From positions 1 to 53,673 of the forward strand of contig CACJQQ010000008.1 of NCBI GenBank assembly GCA_902595625.1: 53,673 nucleotides of DNA. The letters run 5' to 3'. The DNA is from an uncultured Pelagibacteraceae bacterium. Lineage in GTDB: Bacteria > Pseudomonadota > Alphaproteobacteria > Pelagibacterales > Pelagibacteraceae. The notes below the pieces were generated by a model. It made no database searches. It worked only from the letters and a program-made list of their open reading frames with translations, and was not told the origin of the DNA. Position numbers and translations under genes: made by a program. Below, in pieces: positions 46,008-53,673 of the stretch (position 1 is its first letter; each line of letters starts with the position of its first letter).

Positions 46008-46726
46008 TGCTTAAAATTTCTAATGTTGAAACTTTTTACGGAAAAATCCAAGCTCTAAGAGGTGTTGATCTTGATGTAAATGATGGTGAAATTGTTTCTT
46101 TGATTGGTTCTAACGGAGCAGGTAAATCAACCTTACTCATGACCATAAGTGGAGTCAATAAAGCCAAAAAAGGAAATATAGTTTTCAACGGTGAGAATAT
46201 TGAAAACAAACAGCCCCACAAAATTGTTGATATGGGTATTTGCCAAGTACCAGAGGGAAGAAGAATTTTCTCAAGACTAACTGTAGAAGAAAATTTAAGA
46301 CTGGGTGCTCATGCAAATGAAAAAGGAAAGTATTTTGAAAACGATATAAAGGAAGTTTACGATTTATTTCCTGTATTAAGTGATAGAAAAACTCAAAGAG
46401 GCGGAACACTTTCAGGAGGAGAACAACAAATGCTAGCCATCGGAAGAGCTTTAATGAGTAAACCCAAAGTGCTTTTACTGGATGAACCTTCACTAGGAAT
46501 AGCTCCTAAATTGGTTAATCAAATATTTCTTTCAATAAAAAATATTAATAAAGAAAAAAATGTTACTATTTTTTTAGTTGAACAAAATGCTAAAAAAGCT
46601 TTAGAGCTTGCAGACAGAGCATATGTTTTAGTTAATGGCAAAGTGACCATTAAGGGTTCTGGTCAAGAGTTGCTCAAAAATAAAGACATACAAGCCGCTT
46701 ATCTCGAAGGTGGGGCAAAAAATTAA
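46007..46726 (+). CDS. livF: LIV-type ABC transporter ATP-binding protein LivF (second cluster)
   Basis: A 239-aa ATPase. Walker A is GSNGAGKST, the signature LSGGEQQMLAIGRALM and Walker B VLLLDEPSLGIAP, followed by LVEQNAKKALELAD. VPEGRRIFSRLTVEENL is the conserved LivF Q-loop region. It is followed by 78 bases holding the third leader element and then the binding-protein gene. Confidence 0.95.
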   Translation: MLKISNVETFYGKIQALRGVDLDVNDGEIVSLIGSNGAGKSTLLMTISGVNKAKKGNIVFNGENIENKQPHKIVDMGICQVPEGRRIFSRLTVEENLRLGAHANEKGKYFENDIKEVYDLFPVLSDRKTQRGGTLSGGEQQMLAIGRALMSKPKVLLLDEPSLGIAPKLVNQIFLSIKNINKEKNVTIFLVEQNAKKALELADRAYVLVNGKVTIKGSGQELLKNKDIQAAYLEGGAKN

Positions 46727-46772
46727 CTTTTTTTCATATTTACAAGATTGTAATTAAGGTGTTCAATATCAA

Positions 46773-46807
46773 TAATTAATTAATTAACAACAAAGGGAAA
46801 TAATATG
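46773..46807 (+). promoter_or_regulatory. shared binding-protein leader element, copy 3
   Basis: TAATTAATTAATTAAC, then AACAAAGGGAAATAATATG. It is nearly identical to copy 1, although here the binding-protein gene is last in its cluster. Confidence 0.6.
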
Positions 46808-47908
46808 TTAAGAACGTTCAATAAACTTCTTTCATTAATTGCCGGAACATTAATGCTTGCAACAGTATCAGCTAAAGCTGAAGTTGTTGTTGCTTCTGCT
46901 GGACCTATGTCAGGTCAGTACGCTTCATTTGGTGCTCAGTTAAAAGCTGGTGCTGAAATGTGGTTAAAGCACGTTAATAAAAAAGGTGGAATTAATGGTG
47001 AGAAAGTTAAATTAGAAATCGGAGACGATGCTTGCGATCCTAAACAAGCTGTTGCTGTAGCCAACAAATTTGCTGGTCAAGGTGTAGCTTACGTTGCAGG
47101 TCACTTCTGCTCTGGTTCTTCAATTCCAGCTTCTGCGGTTTACAATGAAGAAGGAATTATTCAAGTTTCACCAGCTTCTACAAACCCGGCTTTAACGGAT
47201 AAAGGTGGAAAATATACTTTTAGAGTTTGTGGTCGAGATGATCAGCAAGGTGAAGTTGCTGGTAAATTCTTAGCTGACAACTACAAAGGTAAAAAAGTAG
47301 CTATCCTTCATGACAAAACTGCTTACGGAAAAGGTTTAGCAGACGCTACAAGAAAGAACATGAAGAAAGCTGGCTTAAAAGAAGCTATGTATGAAGCTTA
47401 TACAGCAGGTGAAAAAGATTACTCTGCTTTAGTTTCAAAACTAAAATCTAATAACATCGATGCAGTATATCTTGGTGGTTACCACACTGAAGGTGGTTTG
47501 ATCGTTAGACAAATGAGAGATCAAGGTATGTCTACTAAATTAATTAGTGGAGATGCATTAGTAACAGCTGAATATTGGGATATTACAGGTGATGCAGGTG
47601 AAGGTACTTTAATGACTTTCTCTCCAGACCCAAGAAATAACCCTGCTGCTGCAGATGTTGTAAAAGAATTTAAAGCTGCTGGTATTGAGCCAGAAGGTTA
47701 TGTTCTTTATTCATACGCTGCGTTACAAGTTTTCGAACAAGCTGCAAATCAAGCTGGATCAAACGACCCTGCTAAAGTTCTTAAAGTAATGAGAAAAGGT
47801 AAGTTTGATACTGTAATCGGTTCACTAAGCTTTGATAAAAAAGGTGACGTGAGCTTACCAGGTTATGTATTTTATGAGTGGAGCAAAGGTAATTACAAAG
47901 AACTGTAA
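46805..47908 (+). CDS. LIV-type ABC transporter substrate-binding protein (LivJ/K-like)
   Basis: A 367-aa periplasmic binding protein. The signal peptide ends near residue 25 (TVSAKA). VVVASAGPMSGQYASFGAQLKAGAEMWLKHVNKKGGING is the classical LivJ/LivK start. LEIGDDACDPKQAVAVANKFA and GHFCSGSSIPASAVYNEEGI hold the two Cys that form the LivJ/K disulfide. This resemblance supports branched-chain amino acids as ligands more than for the protein at 30904. Confidence 0.93.
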   Translation: MLRTFNKLLSLIAGTLMLATVSAKAEVVVASAGPMSGQYASFGAQLKAGAEMWLKHVNKKGGINGEKVKLEIGDDACDPKQAVAVANKFAGQGVAYVAGHFCSGSSIPASAVYNEEGIIQVSPASTNPALTDKGGKYTFRVCGRDDQQGEVAGKFLADNYKGKKVAILHDKTAYGKGLADATRKNMKKAGLKEAMYEAYTAGEKDYSALVSKLKSNNIDAVYLGGYHTEGGLIVRQMRDQGMSTKLISGDALVTAEYWDITGDAGEGTLMTFSPDPRNNPAAADVVKEFKAAGIEPEGYVLYSYAALQVFEQAANQAGSNDPAKVLKVMRKGKFDTVIGSLSFDKKGDVSLPGYVFYEWSKGNYKEL

Positions 47909-47928
47909 TTCAATTGTTTAACTATTTT

Positions 47929-47956
47929 AAAAGGGGGCTTAGGCCCCCTTTTTTAT
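47929..47956 (+). terminator. intrinsic terminator after second LIV cluster
   Basis: AAGGGGGC/GCCCCCTT with a 4-base TTAG loop, then TTTTATTT. A strong hairpin 21 bases past the binding-protein stop. Confidence 0.9.
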
Positions 47957-47972
47957 TTATAGAAAGGAAATT

Positions 47973-48308
47973 ATGAAAATAACTTATGATGATTTTAAGA
48001 AAGTGCAGATTAAAGTTGGCACTGTTTTAGAGGTAAAAGTTAATGAAAAAGCCAGAAAACCATCTTTAGTAGTTAAAGTTGATTTTGGAAAAGAGATTGG
48101 AATTAAACAATCTTCAGCTCAAATTACTCATTACTACAATGCTGAAAGTTTAGTAGGCAAACAAGTAATAGGAGTTTGCAACTTTCCCACAAAAAATATA
48201 GCTGGTGTTGTGTCTGAAGTATTGGTGCTTGGAGCAATTGAAAAAGATGGAAAAGTTGTCCTGGTGCATCCATCTCAAAAGACTGATAATGGTTTAGATA
48301 TTGCTTAA
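47973..48308 (+). CDS. csaA: CsaA-like tRNA-binding domain protein
   Basis: A single OB-fold tRNA-binding domain, 111 aa. FKKVQIKVGTVLEVKVNEKARKPSLVVKVDFG and KQSSAQITHYYNAESLVGKQVIGVCNFP match the CsaA/Trbp111 pattern. Suggested roles in the family are chaperone or tRNA binding; the cellular task is uncertain. The ribosome binding site AAAGGA is good. The next gene starts on the base after its stop. Confidence 0.88.
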   Translation: MKITYDDFKKVQIKVGTVLEVKVNEKARKPSLVVKVDFGKEIGIKQSSAQITHYYNAESLVGKQVIGVCNFPTKNIAGVVSEVLVLGAIEKDGKVVLVHPSQKTDNGLDIA

Positions 48309-48644
48309 ATGATATTTACACTTAAAGCTTTACTTGCTGGATTAATTATAGCCTTTTCTTCTTGGCTTGCGGGTCAAAATCCTAGAATAGCTGGCTTTAT
48401 AATTGCCTTGCCTATGGCTTCATTAATCGCGATCACGTTTGTTTACTTTGAACATAACAGTGTTGAAAAAACAGTTTTGTATGCAAAAAGTATTTTAGTT
48501 GCTGTACCAGTAAGTTATTTATTTTTTCTTCCTTTCTTCTTCGCAAAACAATTCAATATGAATTTTTGGATGATTTATGGTTCTGGAATACTTTTACTAG
48601 CCTTAGGTTTTTTCATTCATAAGTATTTTGCAAATTTTTTATAA
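48309..48644 (+). CDS. small membrane protein (DUF3147-like), 111 aa
   Basis: Four hydrophobic segments. GLIIAFSSWLAGQNPRIAGFIIALPMASL has the motif of small polytopic proteins with a conserved NP-x-x-AGF loop; I think it resembles DUF3147, but this is not certain. It overlaps the DUF4396 gene by one base (TAATG), so the two are translationally coupled and may work together. Confidence 0.6.
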   Translation: MIFTLKALLAGLIIAFSSWLAGQNPRIAGFIIALPMASLIAITFVYFEHNSVEKTVLYAKSILVAVPVSYLFFLPFFFAKQFNMNFWMIYGSGILLLALGFFIHKYFANFL

Positions 48645-49081
48645 TGAGCACTGAAACTTTTCATTGGAGCTGTAAACACACTTGGTCAAGAAGCGCTAAA
48701 AATACTGCATGGTGTTTATTAGGTTGTTCAATTGGTGATTTTGGAACAATTTTATTTTTTCAATTAACTCAAATTCCTTTTCCAGTTTTAGCTATTATGA
48801 CTTTAGCAATTATAAACGGGATAATTACGAGTATAATTTTAGAAACTATAATTTTACTTAGACAAAATTTTTCTTTTAAGCTAGCTTTTAAAACAGCAGT
48901 GGGCATGAGTTTAATTTCTATGATCAGTATGGAAATTGCTATGAATTTAACAGACTATCTTTTAACTGGCGGAGCTATTTTAACTTGGTGGGTTGTTCCA
49001 ATAATGCTTGCTGCAGGGTTCGTTACACCATGGCCATATAATTACTGGAGATTAAAAAAGTTTAATGAGGCTTGCCACTAA
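48644..49081 (+). CDS. DUF4396-domain membrane protein
   Basis: A 145-aa protein. The N-terminal HWSCKHTWSRSAKNTAWCLLGCSIGDFG and the MEIAMNLTDYLLTGGAILTWWVVPIMLAAGFVTPWPYNYWRL end are the conserved DUF4396 features, with His/Cys/Asp residues near the membrane face that could bind metal. Four membrane segments. The family role is unknown; it is often near copper or heme-copper genes, which fits the DUF411 protein 1 kb further on. Confidence 0.8.
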   Translation: MSTETFHWSCKHTWSRSAKNTAWCLLGCSIGDFGTILFFQLTQIPFPVLAIMTLAIINGIITSIILETIILLRQNFSFKLAFKTAVGMSLISMISMEIAMNLTDYLLTGGAILTWWVVPIMLAAGFVTPWPYNYWRLKKFNEACH

Positions 49082-49510
49082 TTAATAACTATTAATATAA
49101 TCTTTTAAATTTTTATTTTCCTCTTCAATTTTATTAATTAAATGTTTTACCACATCACCAATAGAGACTATGCCAAGAAGTTTTTGATCTTCCATAATTA
49201 AAATATGTCGTATTTTTTTCTCTGTCATCTCATCCATTAATTCAGTTACAGAAGTATTTAAATCACAGGTTACTAAAGATTTTGACATTAGTTCTGAAAC
49301 AGGAAGAGTTAAGTTAAATTTTTCAGCATAAATAAATCTTGATAGATCTCTTTCTGACAATATCCCTGTAACTGTTTTATTTTCATTAATTACAGGCATA
49401 CATCCAATTTTTTTTTCGTGAAATTTTTGACTGGCAGATTTAACGGTATCTTTTTCACTGAGTGTGAAGCATTCTCTTTTTGACATCCTGCTAACAAGTT
49501 TACCAGGCAT
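49082..49510 (-). CDS. tandem CBS-domain protein
   Basis: Two CBS domains in 142 aa, about residues 10-65 (FTLSEKDTVKSASQKFHEKKIGCMPVINENKTVTGILSERDLSR region) and 75-135 (CDLNTSVTELMDEMTEKKIRHILIMEDQKLLGIVSIGDVVK). They probably sense an adenine nucleotide. No catalytic domain is attached, so it would regulate a partner that cannot be named here. Convergent with DUF4396, whose stop touches its stop. Confidence 0.88.
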   Translation of the reverse strand: MPGKLVSRMSKRECFTLSEKDTVKSASQKFHEKKIGCMPVINENKTVTGILSERDLSRFIYAEKFNLTLPVSELMSKSLVTCDLNTSVTELMDEMTEKKIRHILIMEDQKLLGIVSIGDVVKHLINKIEEENKNLKDYINSY

Positions 49511-49561
49511 AGACTCATTTAATTAAAATAACAAACGTTAGTCAAATCAATTAATAAAACA

Positions 49562-50092
49562 TTAAGTAATTTTATTTAAGATTTTATCCTTAAAAATGAA
49601 GTGATGAACAATCACTGCTAGAATATGTAGTGTAATTAAAACAATAAGAAAATAATTAGCGTAGATATGAACTTCATAATATATATCAGCTAATTGAAAA
49701 TTATCTTTATCAAATCCATACCTAAAAAATAAAAAATTAAGTTTTTCACCCATATAAAGTTTCTTTAAAACTCCCGAAATAGTGATAGTAAAAATACTTA
49801 AGTAAAGTAAAAAATGATTTACTTTTGCTATGAAAATTTGACCTTTAAAAAAACTATTACCTTCCGTGGGGCTTGAATTGAAAAATTTCCAAATTAATCT
49901 AAACAAAGTAATATAAAAAACTGTTATCCCTATTAGTATATGAATATTCTCAAGGTCTATCCTTCGATCTGAAAACTCTAAACCTACCAAGTAAAAACCA
50001 AAGGGAATTTGAGCTAATAAGATAATAAACGTAATCCAATGGAACAATTTGGCTAATAGACCATACTCTTTTTGGCTATTAAAAATACTCAT
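49562..50092 (-). CDS. cytochrome b561-family membrane protein
   Basis: A 176-aa protein with four membrane helices and His residues placed to bind heme b: LAKLFHWITF (helix 1), NIHILIGITV (helix 2) and YEVHIYANYFLIVLITLHILAVIVHHF (helices 3-4). It passes electrons across or along the inner membrane; the partner is unknown, but it starts only 18 bases from the divergent DUF411 gene and near a cytochrome c' gene. Confidence 0.88.
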   Translation of the reverse strand: MSIFNSQKEYGLLAKLFHWITFIILLAQIPFGFYLVGLEFSDRRIDLENIHILIGITVFYITLFRLIWKFFNSSPTEGNSFFKGQIFIAKVNHFLLYLSIFTITISGVLKKLYMGEKLNFLFFRYGFDKDNFQLADIYYEVHIYANYFLIVLITLHILAVIVHHFIFKDKILNKIT

Positions 50093-50110
50093 AGTTAATT
50101 ACAATATCTT

Positions 50111-50596
50111 ATGCTTAAAATAAAAAATTACTCAAAACTTATTATAGTTTTAATCTTCTCAATATCATTATTTTATATTTTTAATATTGTCACAGATGAA
50201 AAACATGCTTTAGCTAGCGTTAAAACTGGAAAACATGATGTTGAGGTCTACAAAACTCCTTCATGCGGTTGTTGTTATGGTTATGTTGTGTTTCTTGAAA
50301 AAGAAAATTTTAAAGTTAAACAAACAGACATGAGAAGTCTGCATACAATTAAACAAAAATATAATATCCCTGTTGAAATGCAGTCATGCCATACTACGAT
50401 TATGGGAAAATATTTTATAGAAGGTCATGTTCCTCTTGAAGCGATAAATAAACTTTTAAAAGAACAACCTGATATCGATGGTATAGCATTGCCTGGAATG
50501 CCTATTGGGACACCTGGTATGCCAGGAGATAAAGATGAGCCATATGTTATTTACCAACTTGTTGATGGGAAATATTCTGTGTTCATGACAATATAA
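50111..50596 (+). CDS. DUF411 metal-binding protein
   Basis: A 161-aa protein. An N-terminal hydrophobic segment (about residues 8-27) is a signal or anchor. The CGCC motif is at residues 52-55 (KTPSCGCCYGYV), followed by PVEMQSCHTTIMGKYFIEGHVPLEAI, with further Cys, His and Met. This is the standard DUF411 arrangement, thought to bind copper in the periplasm. It lies 3 bases before the cytochrome c' gene. Confidence 0.9.
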   Translation: MLKIKNYSKLIIVLIFSISLFYIFNIVTDEKHALASVKTGKHDVEVYKTPSCGCCYGYVVFLEKENFKVKQTDMRSLHTIKQKYNIPVEMQSCHTTIMGKYFIEGHVPLEAINKLLKEQPDIDGIALPGMPIGTPGMPGDKDEPYVIYQLVDGKYSVFMTI

Positions 50597-50599
50597 AAC

Positions 50600-51046
50600 A
50601 TGAAAATTTTTAAAACATTTGTCTTTGTTTTTATTCTTTCATTATTCTTACCTTTCTCATCTTTTGCCAATCAAAGTGTTGAAGAAATTATTAAAGGAAG
50701 AAAAGCTATGTTTAGTGAAAATTACCAAAATGCAAAAAAAATTTCTATCTTATTGAGATCTGGTAAAAAAGAAGAAGCCAAACCTTTAATGAAAAAAATT
50801 TCAGATAATTATAAAAAATTATTAGATTATTTTCCTGAAAATACAAAAGAGGGCTTTAAAACAGAAGCACTACCCAGTATTTGGGAAAATAAAGAAGAGT
50901 TTAATGCTCTAATGCAAAAAGCATCAGATGACATGCTCAAACTTGCAAAAGCAATAGATACCGCTGATGATCTTGGTGCAATTCAAAAAAAATTAATGTG
51001 GAGCAATTGTTCAGCTTGTCATAATAGATTTAGAGCACCCCATTAA
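50600..51046 (+). CDS. cytochrome c' / c-556 family protein
   Basis: A signal peptide (about residues 1-23, ending SSFA) precedes a four-helix bundle of about 125 aa. The heme c site CSACH is near the C-terminus, with Cys137, Cys140 and His141. Its place at the end of the last helix is typical of cytochrome c'. It could act as an electron carrier or bind small gas ligands. It abuts the LysE gene, whose ATG follows the stop directly. Confidence 0.92.
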   Translation: MKIFKTFVFVFILSLFLPFSSFANQSVEEIIKGRKAMFSENYQNAKKISILLRSGKKEEAKPLMKKISDNYKKLLDYFPENTKEGFKTEALPSIWENKEEFNALMQKASDDMLKLAKAIDTADDLGAIQKKLMWSNCSACHNRFRAPH

Positions 51047-51640
51047 ATGACATCTCAATTATTTCCCATGATCCTTTTTGGGATCGCAACAGCCTTTTCA
51101 CCTGGACCGAATAATATCATGACATCTTACACGGCTTTTAATTTTGGCGTCAGAAAAGCTATTCCTACTATGTTAGGCGTCATTATCGGATGGACACTTT
51201 TAATAATATTATTGCAAATTGGATCAGTTTCTATTTTTCAAAAATATCAATTAATACAAACTATAATTAAAGTTTTAGGTTCAATTTATCTTCTGTACAT
51301 GGCGTACAAGTTATCTTTTGGCGGTCAAACTAAAGATAAAAAACTTGATCCAAAGCCAGTTACTTTTATAAACACTTTCTTTTTTCAATTCGTAAATCCT
51401 AAAAGTATTATTGTTGGCCTTACCTCGATATCTCTGTTTGTTGATACGGAAAATAATTATTTAAGAGACTCAATTGTTTTAACCATTCTTTGGTTTTTAA
51501 TGGCCGTTGGAAGTCAAACGGGCTGGTGTTTGATGGGAAAATACATGAGAAAATTCGCCACAAGTGATAAATTTATTAAGAATTTTAATTATACAATGTC
51601 TTTTTTACTTATCGTTTGTGTGATTTTGTTCTATGTATAG
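51047..51640 (+). CDS. LysE/RhtB-family transporter
   Basis: A 197-aa, six-helix protein. FGIATAFSPGPNNIMTSYTAFNFGVRKAIPTMLGVIIGW is the classical LysE start (SPGPN). FVNPKSIIVGLTSISLFV contains the conserved NPK motif, which the paralogue at 30205 has as SPK. The export substrate is not known. acnA starts 3 bases after its stop. Confidence 0.92.
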   Translation: MTSQLFPMILFGIATAFSPGPNNIMTSYTAFNFGVRKAIPTMLGVIIGWTLLIILLQIGSVSIFQKYQLIQTIIKVLGSIYLLYMAYKLSFGGQTKDKKLDPKPVTFINTFFFQFVNPKSIIVGLTSISLFVDTENNYLRDSIVLTILWFLMAVGSQTGWCLMGKYMRKFATSDKFIKNFNYTMSFLLIVCVILFYV

Positions 51641-51643
51641 CGC

Positions 51644-53673
51644 ATGAAATTTAATAGTAAAAATTCTTTTCAATCACTCGATACTCTTAATTCATCAGGA
51701 AAAGATTTTAAATATTTCAACTTAAAGACAGCAGAAAAAAATGGATTAGAAGGAATTTCAAAACTTCCTAAATCACTTAAGGTATTATTAGAAAATCTTC
51801 TAAGATATGAAGATGATGTAACTGTCGATAAAAAACAAATATTAGCTTTAAAAGATTGGCTTAAAAATAAAAAATCAAACACTGAAATAGCTTACAGGCC
51901 AGCACGTACTTTATTGCAAGATTATACAGGAATTCCTGCTATTGCCGATCTAGCAGCAATGAGAGACGCTGTAAAAGATAAAAATAAAAACCCAGATAAG
52001 ATTAATCCATTATCTACTGTCGATTTAGTTATAGATCATTCTGTAATGGTAGATGAATATGCTTCAGGAAAATCATTTAATCAAAATGTTGAAAGAGAAT
52101 TTTCAAGAAACGGTGAACGATACTCTTTTTTAAAATGGGGACAGAAAGCGTTTGATAATTTTAGAGTTGTGCCTCCTGGTACAGGGATTTGCCACCAAGT
52201 AAATTTAGAATATTTATCTAAAGTTGTTTGGTCATCAAAAAGTGGAAGCGACTTATATGCTTATCCAGATACTTTAGTTGGGACCGATAGCCATACAACA
52301 ATGGTAAATGGTTTATCTGTTTTAGGTTGGGGTGTTGGCGGGATTGAAGCAGAAGCTGCAATGTTAGGTCAGCCTATTTCAATGTTAATTCCAGAAGTTG
52401 TTGGAGTTGAACTTAAAGGTAAATTGAAAGAAGGAACAACTGCAACAGACTTAGTTTTAGTCATTGTTGAAATGCTTAGAAAAAAAGGTGTGGTTGGAAA
52501 ATTTGTAGAATTTTATGGTGAAGGTTTAAAAAATTTAACTTTAGCTGATAGAGCAACAATTGCAAACATGGCTCCTGAATATGGAGCTACATGTGGTTTC
52601 TTCCCCGTAGATGATGAGACTCTTAAATATTTAAAATTATCTGGAAGAGATAAAGCGACAATTGACTTGGTAGAGAAATACTCCAAAGAACAAGGGCTTT
52701 GGGCAAGCAATGATGTTGTTTTTACCGATACTCTTTCTTTAGATGTTAGCAGTGTAGTAACAAGTATTTCTGGACCTAAACGACCACAGGATAAAGTTTT
52801 ACTTACAGAAGCTTCAACTGCTTTTGCAAAAGTTTATAAAGAAAATGCAAAAAGAGATAAAGCTATCGAAGCAAAAGTTGAAGGCACTGACTTTAATGTT
52901 AAAGATGGTGATATAGTAATTGCAGCAATAACATCTTGCACAAATACTTCTAACCCAAGCGTTATGATTGGTGCAGGTCTTTTAGCGAAGAAAGCCCACG
53001 AAAAAGGACTTAAAATTAAACCATGGGTGAAAACCTCTTTAGCTCCTGGTTCGCAAGTTGTGACAGACTATTTGGAAAAAGCTGGTTTAAATAAATATTT
53101 AGATGAACTTGGTTTTAATTTAGTGGGTTATGGTTGCACTACTTGTATTGGTAACTCTGGACCTTTAAATCAAAATATATCGGATGCGATAAATAAAAAT
53201 GATCTTTACGCTGTTTCAGTTTTATCTGGAAATAGAAACTTTGAAGGAAGAATTAATCCAGATGTAAAAGCTAATTACTTAGCTTCACCTCCACTTGTTG
53301 TTGCTTATGCTCTAGCAGGTAACATGAATTTCGATATGTATAAGTCTGCACTTGGAAAAGATAAAGATGGTAAAGATGTCTTCTTAAAAGATATTTGGCC
53401 AAGCAATAAAGAGATTGAAGATTTAATGTTAAGTTCTTTGAATGCAGATATGTTTAAACAAAGATATTCAAATGTTTCAGAAGGACCTAAAGAATGGCAG
53501 GCTATCAATACAACAGATAGTGATATTTATAACTGGGAAGCTAATTCTACTTACGTAAAAAGACCACCATTTTTTGATGATTTACCTGACCAACCAGAGG
53601 GATTTAAACCAATCAATGATGCTAGAATTCTTTTATTGTTAGCTGACTCAGTAACAACGGATCATATTTCACC
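51644..53673 (+). CDS. acnA: aconitate hydratase AcnA (3' end outside the window)
   Basis: TCA-cycle enzyme that converts citrate to isocitrate with a [4Fe-4S] cluster. The ATG at 51644 opens a frame without stops to the window edge (about 676 codons). It begins NSFQSLDTLNSSGKDFKYFN. Further on there are the VDLVIDHSVMVD region, DTLVGTDSHTTMVNGL, the cluster Cys in IAAITSCTNTSNPSVM and the pair GYGCTTCIGNSGP. These are AcnA/IRP-type signatures. AcnA proteins are about 890 aa, so roughly a quarter is missing. Confidence 0.95.
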   Translation, partial: MKFNSKNSFQSLDTLNSSGKDFKYFNLKTAEKNGLEGISKLPKSLKVLLENLLRYEDDVTVDKKQILALKDWLKNKKSNTEIAYRPARTLLQDYTGIPAIADLAAMRDAVKDKNKNPDKINPLSTVDLVIDHSVMVDEYASGKSFNQNVEREFSRNGERYSFLKWGQKAFDNFRVVPPGTGICHQVNLEYLSKVVWSSKSGSDLYAYPDTLVGTDSHTTMVNGLSVLGWGVGGIEAEAAMLGQPISMLIPEVVGVELKGKLKEGTTATDLVLVIVEMLRKKGVVGKFVEFYGEGLKNLTLADRATIANMAPEYGATCGFFPVDDETLKYLKLSGRDKATIDLVEKYSKEQGLWASNDVVFTDTLSLDVSSVVTSISGPKRPQDKVLLTEASTAFAKVYKENAKRDKAIEAKVEGTDFNVKDGDIVIAAITSCTNTSNPSVMIGAGLLAKKAHEKGLKIKPWVKTSLAPGSQVVTDYLEKAGLNKYLDELGFNLVGYGCTTCIGNSGPLNQNISDAINKNDLYAVSVLSGNRNFEGRINPDVKANYLASPPLVVAYALAGNMNFDMYKSALGKDKDGKDVFLKDIWPSNKEIEDLMLSSLNADMFKQRYSNVSEGPKEWQAINTTDSDIYNWEANSTYVKRPPFFDDLPDQPEGFKPINDARILLLLADSVTTDHIS

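Overview
The window looks like part of a SAR11-type alphaproteobacterium (Pelagibacterales). The DNA is AT-rich, intergenic gaps are very short and start/stop codons often overlap. There is a permuted two-piece alphaproteobacterial tmRNA gene and a tandem SAM-II plus SAM-V riboswitch in front of a betaine-homocysteine methyltransferase gene. The gene set (thyX, hflKC, ilvBNC-leuA, mreBCD-mrdAB, many LIV-type and tripartite transporters) is that of a streamlined marine heterotroph. This assignment is inference from content, not from a database search.

Layout. 1-940: two unusually AT-rich minus-strand genes (partial FAD oxidoreductase, formyltransferase-like protein), possibly the edge of a variable region. 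1020-1450: tmRNA on the minus strand, followed by a putative 18-codon micro-ORF and a second hairpin like the tmRNA terminal hairpin. 1463-7785: thyX, mrp, hflK-hflC, a DUF2065 protein, a DegP/Q-type protease and miaA. 7823-12831: branched-chain amino acid synthesis (ilvB, ilvN, ilvC, leuA). 12843-18841: the Rod elongation machinery (mreB, mreC, mreD, PBP2, rodA) plus a bactofilin. 18887-22477: a DadA-like oxidase, an EamA transporter, a D-2-hydroxyacid dehydrogenase and a small lipoprotein. 22454-25508 (minus): rhodanese, metY and bhmT behind the SAM-II/SAM-V tandem leader. 25547-30822: small metabolic and redox genes (VOC protein, cysE, msrB, phosphatase, ccdA, ribokinase, glutaredoxin, LysE).

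30904-36710 is a LIV-type importer operon ending in azlCD exporter genes. 36719-40757 holds a micro-ORF, a CsiD/GlaH glutarate hydroxylase and a complete TctCBA transporter. 40752-43036 holds DoxX, AbrB-family and ProC-like genes. 43040-47908 is a second LIV importer whose binding-protein gene comes last. 47973-51640 is a run of small proteins (CsaA, DUF4396, CBS, cytochrome b561, DUF411, cytochrome c', LysE). The window ends inside acnA.

The most interesting system is the bhmT leader. A SAM-II aptamer overlaps an antiterminator for an intrinsic terminator. A SAM-V aptamer then carries a ribosome binding site that serves a 20-codon leader ORF, not bhmT itself. The stop of that ORF overlaps the bhmT start, and the bhmT ribosome binding site lies in a 7-bp hairpin inside the leader ORF. 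A second short ORF overlaps the metY start in the same way. Other points of note are the tmRNA-like hairpin duplication with a micropeptide, a shared leader before three binding-protein genes, and the CsiD-TctCBA neighbourhood.
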